Source of the DNA: Clostridium beijerinckii
GTDB taxonomy: Bacteria; Bacillota; Clostridia; Clostridiales; Clostridiaceae
Length of the DNA: 64,000 nucleotides
Reading direction: 5' to 3'
NCBI RefSeq assembly: GCF_036699995.1
Contig: NZ_CP144906.1
Location: forward strand, 4,599,001-4,663,000
Position 1 is the stretch's first letter; the number at the start of each line of letters is the position of its first letter. This document shows, piece after piece, positions 60,827-64,000 of this stretch. The notes below the pieces were generated by a model. That model made no database searches and was not told the DNA's origin. It saw only the letters and a list, made by a program, of their open reading frames with translations. A program made the translations under genes and the position numbers.

Positions 60827-62230
60827 TTAATTTCCTTCTGCTATGACTTTATCCTGAACATTATTAAATACATCTTTATCCAATTCATTAAAGCTCTTAG
60901 CAACTGTTACTGCTGTAACCATTGATCCATCAACATTAAGCGCTGTTCTCGCCATATCTAATATCGGATCTATTGCAAGTATTCCTCCTGCAAGAGGGAA
61001 GAAACTTCCCATTCCCATTCCTGATATTACTACTGATACTGACATTATTGCTGTTCCTGGTAATCCAGCTATTCCAAATGAACTTATAATTATAGTAATT
61101 ACCAGCATAGCGTAGAAGCTAAAATCCATTGGAGTTCCAGACATATTTGCAATTGTAACAGCCATTAATGCTGGATATATAGCAGCACAGCCATTCATTC
61201 CCATATTAGCTCCAAGACTTCCTGCAAAGCTTGCAATTCCTTTTTCAACTCCAACCTTTTTATTCAAAGTCTCAATAGTAACAGGTAAAGTTCCAAGACT
61301 TGATCTAGATGTAAAAGCCAAAACTAACGGCTCAATTACATTTCTTAAATATTGAATAGGATTTAAGCCATTAAGCGAAATTATTACAAGATGAATTACA
61401 AATACAATAATAACACTTACATATAAAGCAACTATGAAATTAACCACATTTATTATTGCTGATATTCCATTTGATGCAACTGTATTTGAAAGTAGTGGTA
61501 ATACAGCATATGGCATAAATCTGATAACTGTTCTAGCTACAGTAGTCATTATGTTATAGAATGCCTCTATAACATCTATTGCTGGTTTTATAATATCTTT
61601 GTTAGTCTTATTTAGTTTTCTTATAGCTATTCCAAGAAATGCTGCAAATATAACAACAGCCACTATGTTTGCATCTGCCATTGCTTTTATTGGATTTGCT
61701 GGTAAAAGTCCTCTCATAGTATCTACAAAAGATGTTATTTCTTTTAATTCAGCTTTACTTTGGATTGCTTCAACTCCAACGCCAAGTCTAAATAAATTTC
61801 CGATTATTATAGCAACTATTGAAGCAATAGCTGTAGTTCCTAATAAAACAAATATCGATCTAGAAGTAAGTTTTCCTAAACTTTGTTTTTCATCCATGTT
61901 TATTATAACTTTTAACATTGAAAGAAAAACTAATGGTACTACTAACATTTTTAATAGGTCCATGAATCCATTTCCTACTAACCCATACCATTTTGTAACC
62001 TCACCTATCCAGGTAACATCCCCTGTATTGCTTGGAAATCCTGCTATAAATTGTATTATAACTCCAAGTAATAATCCTCCCACAGTTGAAATAATCATAC
62101 GTTTTGAAAAGTTTAATCCAGCCTTTTCTAACTTATAAAGTCCATAGAATAAACCTATTAAAATCGCTATAAATATTATTGGTTTATAGCTTGTTATCAT
62201 TATAAATTTTGAAAAAAATGTACTTTCCAT
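60827..62230 (-). CDS. Dicarboxylate/amino acid:cation symporter, TcyP-like
   Basis: A 467-residue DAACS-family transporter with eight membrane helices and two hairpin loops. The TSRSSLGTLPVTIETLNKKV loop, GANMGMNGCAAIYPALMAV and GLPGTAIMSVSVVISGMG are in place. The first helices and the TSRSS loop look more like TcyP (cystine uptake) than GltP (glutamate) of Bacillus, so cystine or a related amino acid is my guess; dicarboxylates are possible. It has its own promoter and terminator and lies just upstream of the GntR region, but is not co-transcribed with it. Confidence 0.85.
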   Translation of the reverse strand: MESTFFSKFIMITSYKPIIFIAILIGLFYGLYKLEKAGLNFSKRMIISTVGGLLLGVIIQFIAGFPSNTGDVTWIGEVTKWYGLVGNGFMDLLKMLVVPLVFLSMLKVIINMDEKQSLGKLTSRSIFVLLGTTAIASIVAIIIGNLFRLGVGVEAIQSKAELKEITSFVDTMRGLLPANPIKAMADANIVAVVIFAAFLGIAIRKLNKTNKDIIKPAIDVIEAFYNIMTTVARTVIRFMPYAVLPLLSNTVASNGISAIINVVNFIVALYVSVIIVFVIHLVIISLNGLNPIQYLRNVIEPLVLAFTSRSSLGTLPVTIETLNKKVGVEKGIASFAGSLGANMGMNGCAAIYPALMAVTIANMSGTPMDFSFYAMLVITIIISSFGIAGLPGTAIMSVSVVISGMGMGSFFPLAGGILAIDPILDMARTALNVDGSMVTAVTVAKSFNELDKDVFNNVQDKVIAEGN

Positions 62231-62276
62231 TGTTCCCTCCTATAATTCCTATAATTCCTATATAATTAGTATACTT

Positions 62277-62305
62277 ATAGTATCAATTATATGATCATAT
62301 GTCAA
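62277..62305 (-). promoter_or_regulatory. Sigma-A promoter of the symporter gene
   Basis: TTGACA (62300-62305) and TACTAT (62277-62282) on the minus strand, 17 bases apart. The leader between it and AGGAGGG contains three direct CTATAATTC-like repeats. Confidence 0.65.
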
Positions 62306-62423
62306 TAAAAGTTAATACTATTTTTAAATATATTCTTCCTGAAAACATATACTTCTTAATACTTTATAATAATTATGTAATACTTATTACTACTTTAATC
62401 AAAATATCATTTAAAATTTATGA

Positions 62424-62487
62424 TAAAAAAAATAACTATTATGAATATAACTTTCAATTATCAAAAGCTAATATTCATAATAGTTAT
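62424..62487 (-). terminator. Terminator of the desuccinylase-like gene pair
   Basis: ATAACTATTATGAATAT (62432-62448) and ATATTCATAATAGTTAT (62471-62487) form a perfect 17-bp stem, followed on the minus strand by TTTTTTTTATC. Confidence 0.88.
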
Positions 62488-62494
62488 GTAAATT

Positions 62495-63430
62495 TTACTC
62501 ATGAAGTCTTCTTATTATTTTATATGCAACCACATTTTCCATGACCATTGGTGACTTATGAGCAAAAAAGATTATTCCATCAGTAGGAGATGTAATTTTT
62601 TCAATGATTTCACCTTCATATGGATGGATTATTTCTGCAAGAACATCGCCTCTTTCCACTCCATCTCCTGGATTTTTTAACCTTCTATATATTCCACCTG
62701 TAGTAGTCTTTACCGAAAGCAAATCATCTTCCTGCAAAACACTAGCTATGTATCCACTGTGACTAGTATACTTTATGACTCCCATTCTAGTTAAAAATCT
62801 TAATACAGCCACTACTGCATGTTTGGCAGAAACTTCATCAATTTGATCTGTAGCATTTGTATATAAAGAGAAGGCACTTGCATTCCACATCTGCCAATTA
62901 TAGTTTAATGTCATGGTATCATAAGGTTTGGGCTTACGAATTAACACATACTGAAGTCCAAATAAATTTGCAAGACTTGGACTCTGATATCCTGTTTCCA
63001 TCATCCTTATATGCGGAATAAAATCTCCAGGCATATAAAAACTAGCAAACTGTATTCCATACGTATAATCCTTAACTTGTTCAAAAACACCACTTGCAAT
63101 TCTCTGAGTTGTTTCCCCATGTACTTCTCCTGGGAACATTCTATTTATATCAGTGTTGTCCATTGTCCAAAATCTTTTTCCGATATTCATTGAATGAGGA
63201 TTTACACAAGGAATCACAAGAATTTCGCTATGTCTTGAAATTGCTCCCCTTTGCTCTAACTTAGTTAAAGTTTTAATCAATTGAGAACACGTATATAATT
63301 GCTGTATCTCATTTCCCCTTATTGCACCTACTATGCATGCTGACTTTCCACCTTTTCCAAATTTATATCCTGTTATTCTCATATCATCTCTATGTGGTGA
63401 CTTTAATGTATATATTATTTCTTTTATCAT
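62495..63430 (-). CDS. Succinylglutamate desuccinylase/aspartoacylase-like protein
   Basis: The 311-residue protein has the layout of the M14-like AstE/AspA family: CIVGAIRGNEIQQLYTC (zinc-site region), IPCVNPHSMNIGKRFWTMDN then TDINRMFPG, and a C-terminal beta domain ending GIIFFAHKSPMVMENV. In active relatives the first site reads HGNE or HGDE; here it is RGNE, so one zinc ligand is replaced. Such RGNE variants may be a subfamily with another role. Its start overlaps the stop of the next gene by four bases (ATGA), so the two are coupled. Substrate unknown. Confidence 0.8.
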   Translation of the reverse strand: MIKEIIYTLKSPHRDDMRITGYKFGKGGKSACIVGAIRGNEIQQLYTCSQLIKTLTKLEQRGAISRHSEILVIPCVNPHSMNIGKRFWTMDNTDINRMFPGEVHGETTQRIASGVFEQVKDYTYGIQFASFYMPGDFIPHIRMMETGYQSPSLANLFGLQYVLIRKPKPYDTMTLNYNWQMWNASAFSLYTNATDQIDEVSAKHAVVAVLRFLTRMGVIKYTSHSGYIASVLQEDDLLSVKTTTGGIYRRLKNPGDGVERGDVLAEIIHPYEGEIIEKITSPTDGIIFFAHKSPMVMENVVAYKIIRRLHE

Positions 63431-64000
63431 TTTACGCCTCCAAGTACCCTCGCAATAAGTGATCCTTCATAAACAACTGGGTATTCTCTCAATGTAAATA
63501 CTACTCCATCACAAGATGAAATAACCTCTTCTTCTATTTCCCCAGTTAAGGAATTAAAAATCTCTCCAATTTTTTCTTCTCTTTTTATTTCATCCAAATG
63601 TTTTACACAAGGCATAAATATTCCTGATGAATTAGCATTTATAAACTTCACTTCTTTTTCAGTTGATATTATGGGATCTCTTACAGGACTTACTTTACCA
63701 TTCCATATGTCTAATTTTTTCATTAAATTAAATATACCTTCCACTAATTGATCCCCATATTCTTGTGTAATTCTCATTCCGACCCCCATCTCTACAAGCA
63801 ATGTTGGTATATTTTTATTATTTAAGCTATATGTAAGTGTTGATTCCAGAACAGTAGATTCTGGATGAACCCATATAAAATCCATATTCAACAGCTTTGC
63901 ATAAGGTACTAATTTATCCTTTATATGCTCACTTACCCTAACTTGAGGCACTTCTCTCAAAAATATATTGCTTGCATGCAGGTCTATGCACATATCAGCC
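63427..64000 (-). CDS. Second succinylglutamate desuccinylase-like protein, 5' part outside the window
   Basis: The reading frame continues to the right edge (ADMCIDLHASNIFLREVPQV is in frame upstream of the first ATG at 63993), so the N-terminal part is missing. The visible 190 residues resemble the middle and end of the protein encoded at 62495 in layout: DLHAS strand, LLVEMGVGMRITQEYGDQLV, then a C-terminal beta domain with SCDGVVFTLREYPVVYEGSL. This copy keeps an intact-looking DLHAS and VEMG region. The two proteins may form a heteromer or act on related substrates. Confidence 0.78.
   Translation of the reverse strand, partial: ADMCIDLHASNIFLREVPQVRVSEHIKDKLVPYAKLLNMDFIWVHPESTVLESTLTYSLNNKNIPTLLVEMGVGMRITQEYGDQLVEGIFNLMKKLDIWNGKVSPVRDPIISTEKEVKFINANSSGIFMPCVKHLDEIKREEKIGEIFNSLTGEIEEEVISSCDGVVFTLREYPVVYEGSLIARVLGGVK

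Noticed and set aside
61599..62138. 179-codon plus-strand open frame opposite the symporter gene
   Set aside because: A shadow of the membrane helices of the TcyP-like gene; no start signals, and the opposite frame is a clear family member.

Overview
The window is an AT-rich chromosomal segment of a motile, anaerobic, Gram-positive spore-former of the genus Clostridium. The C. beijerinckii / saccharobutylicum group is my best guess. The evidence is the Clostridium-type flagellar and chemotaxis set (fliW-csrA, fliY, cheC, cheD), a 1170-residue pyruvate:ferredoxin oxidoreductase next to a flavodoxin, a dlt operon with dltX, strong AGGAGG ribosome sites and many intergenic repeats. Nearly all genes lie on the minus strand, so operons read from high to low coordinates. 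Only a small membrane-protein gene (44559) and a metal ABC transporter (50410-51915) are on the plus strand.

Layout from left to right. 1-4.8 kb: flgM-flgN-flgK-flgL-fliW-csrA, read leftwards from a good sigma-28 promoter at 4776-4802. 5-9.3 kb: accessory island with an AAA/PD-(D/E)XK protein, an orphan phage replisome-organizer gene, a coiled-coil protein and tangled repeats. 9.3-20.2 kb: chemotaxis/motor-switch cluster fapA-cheW-cheD-cheB-cheR-cheA-cheC-cheY-cheW-fliM-fliY. 20.3-24.5 kb: class IV aminotransferase, HAD phosphatase, AspB-type aminotransferase and a Cys/His-rich DUF1292 protein. 25-38.4 kb: PFOR, flavodoxin, murG, recJ, a DJ-1/PfpI protein and a type II topoisomerase pair (parC/parE-like). 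38.8-45 kb: GT2 glycosyltransferase, rhomboid protease, oligoendopeptidase F and two small hypotheticals. 45.9-50.1 kb: dltD-dltX-dltA-dltB-dltC; the 46-codon dltX overlaps dltD. 50.4-51.9 kb: zinc/manganese-type ABC transporter behind a 7-1-7 palindrome. 51.9-56.8 kb: a complete 2-aminoethylphosphonate pathway ending in CMP activation (pntC, aepX, aepY, transaminase). 57-60.5 kb: lipoprotein and a GntR-controlled ABC exporter. 60.8-64 kb: TcyP-like symporter and two desuccinylase-like genes, the second cut by the window edge.

The most interesting item is not a protein. Five intergenic elements (about 9012-9288, 22419-22778, 44978-45236 on the minus strand, 45238-45386 and 45490-45829) share one architecture. 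A terminal stem P1 is followed by the conserved linker CTAGAAA, then a stem P2 whose sequence differs in every copy but always pairs, then the conserved TTTCGGCG(AG). The longer copies also carry an inner stem P3 set between GTTGTTCCA-like and GGTGCAA-like blocks. Stems that change while staying paired are the hallmark of a structured RNA (or of a hairpin DNA element under the same constraint). A second element occurs three times in the GntR/ABC/lipoprotein region with long identical blocks and a covarying hairpin. Smaller palindromic repeat families (TTGCAA-ended, GTGCTTCGCAC-type and a GCGAACGAA-type that has entered an open reading frame) fill most other gaps.
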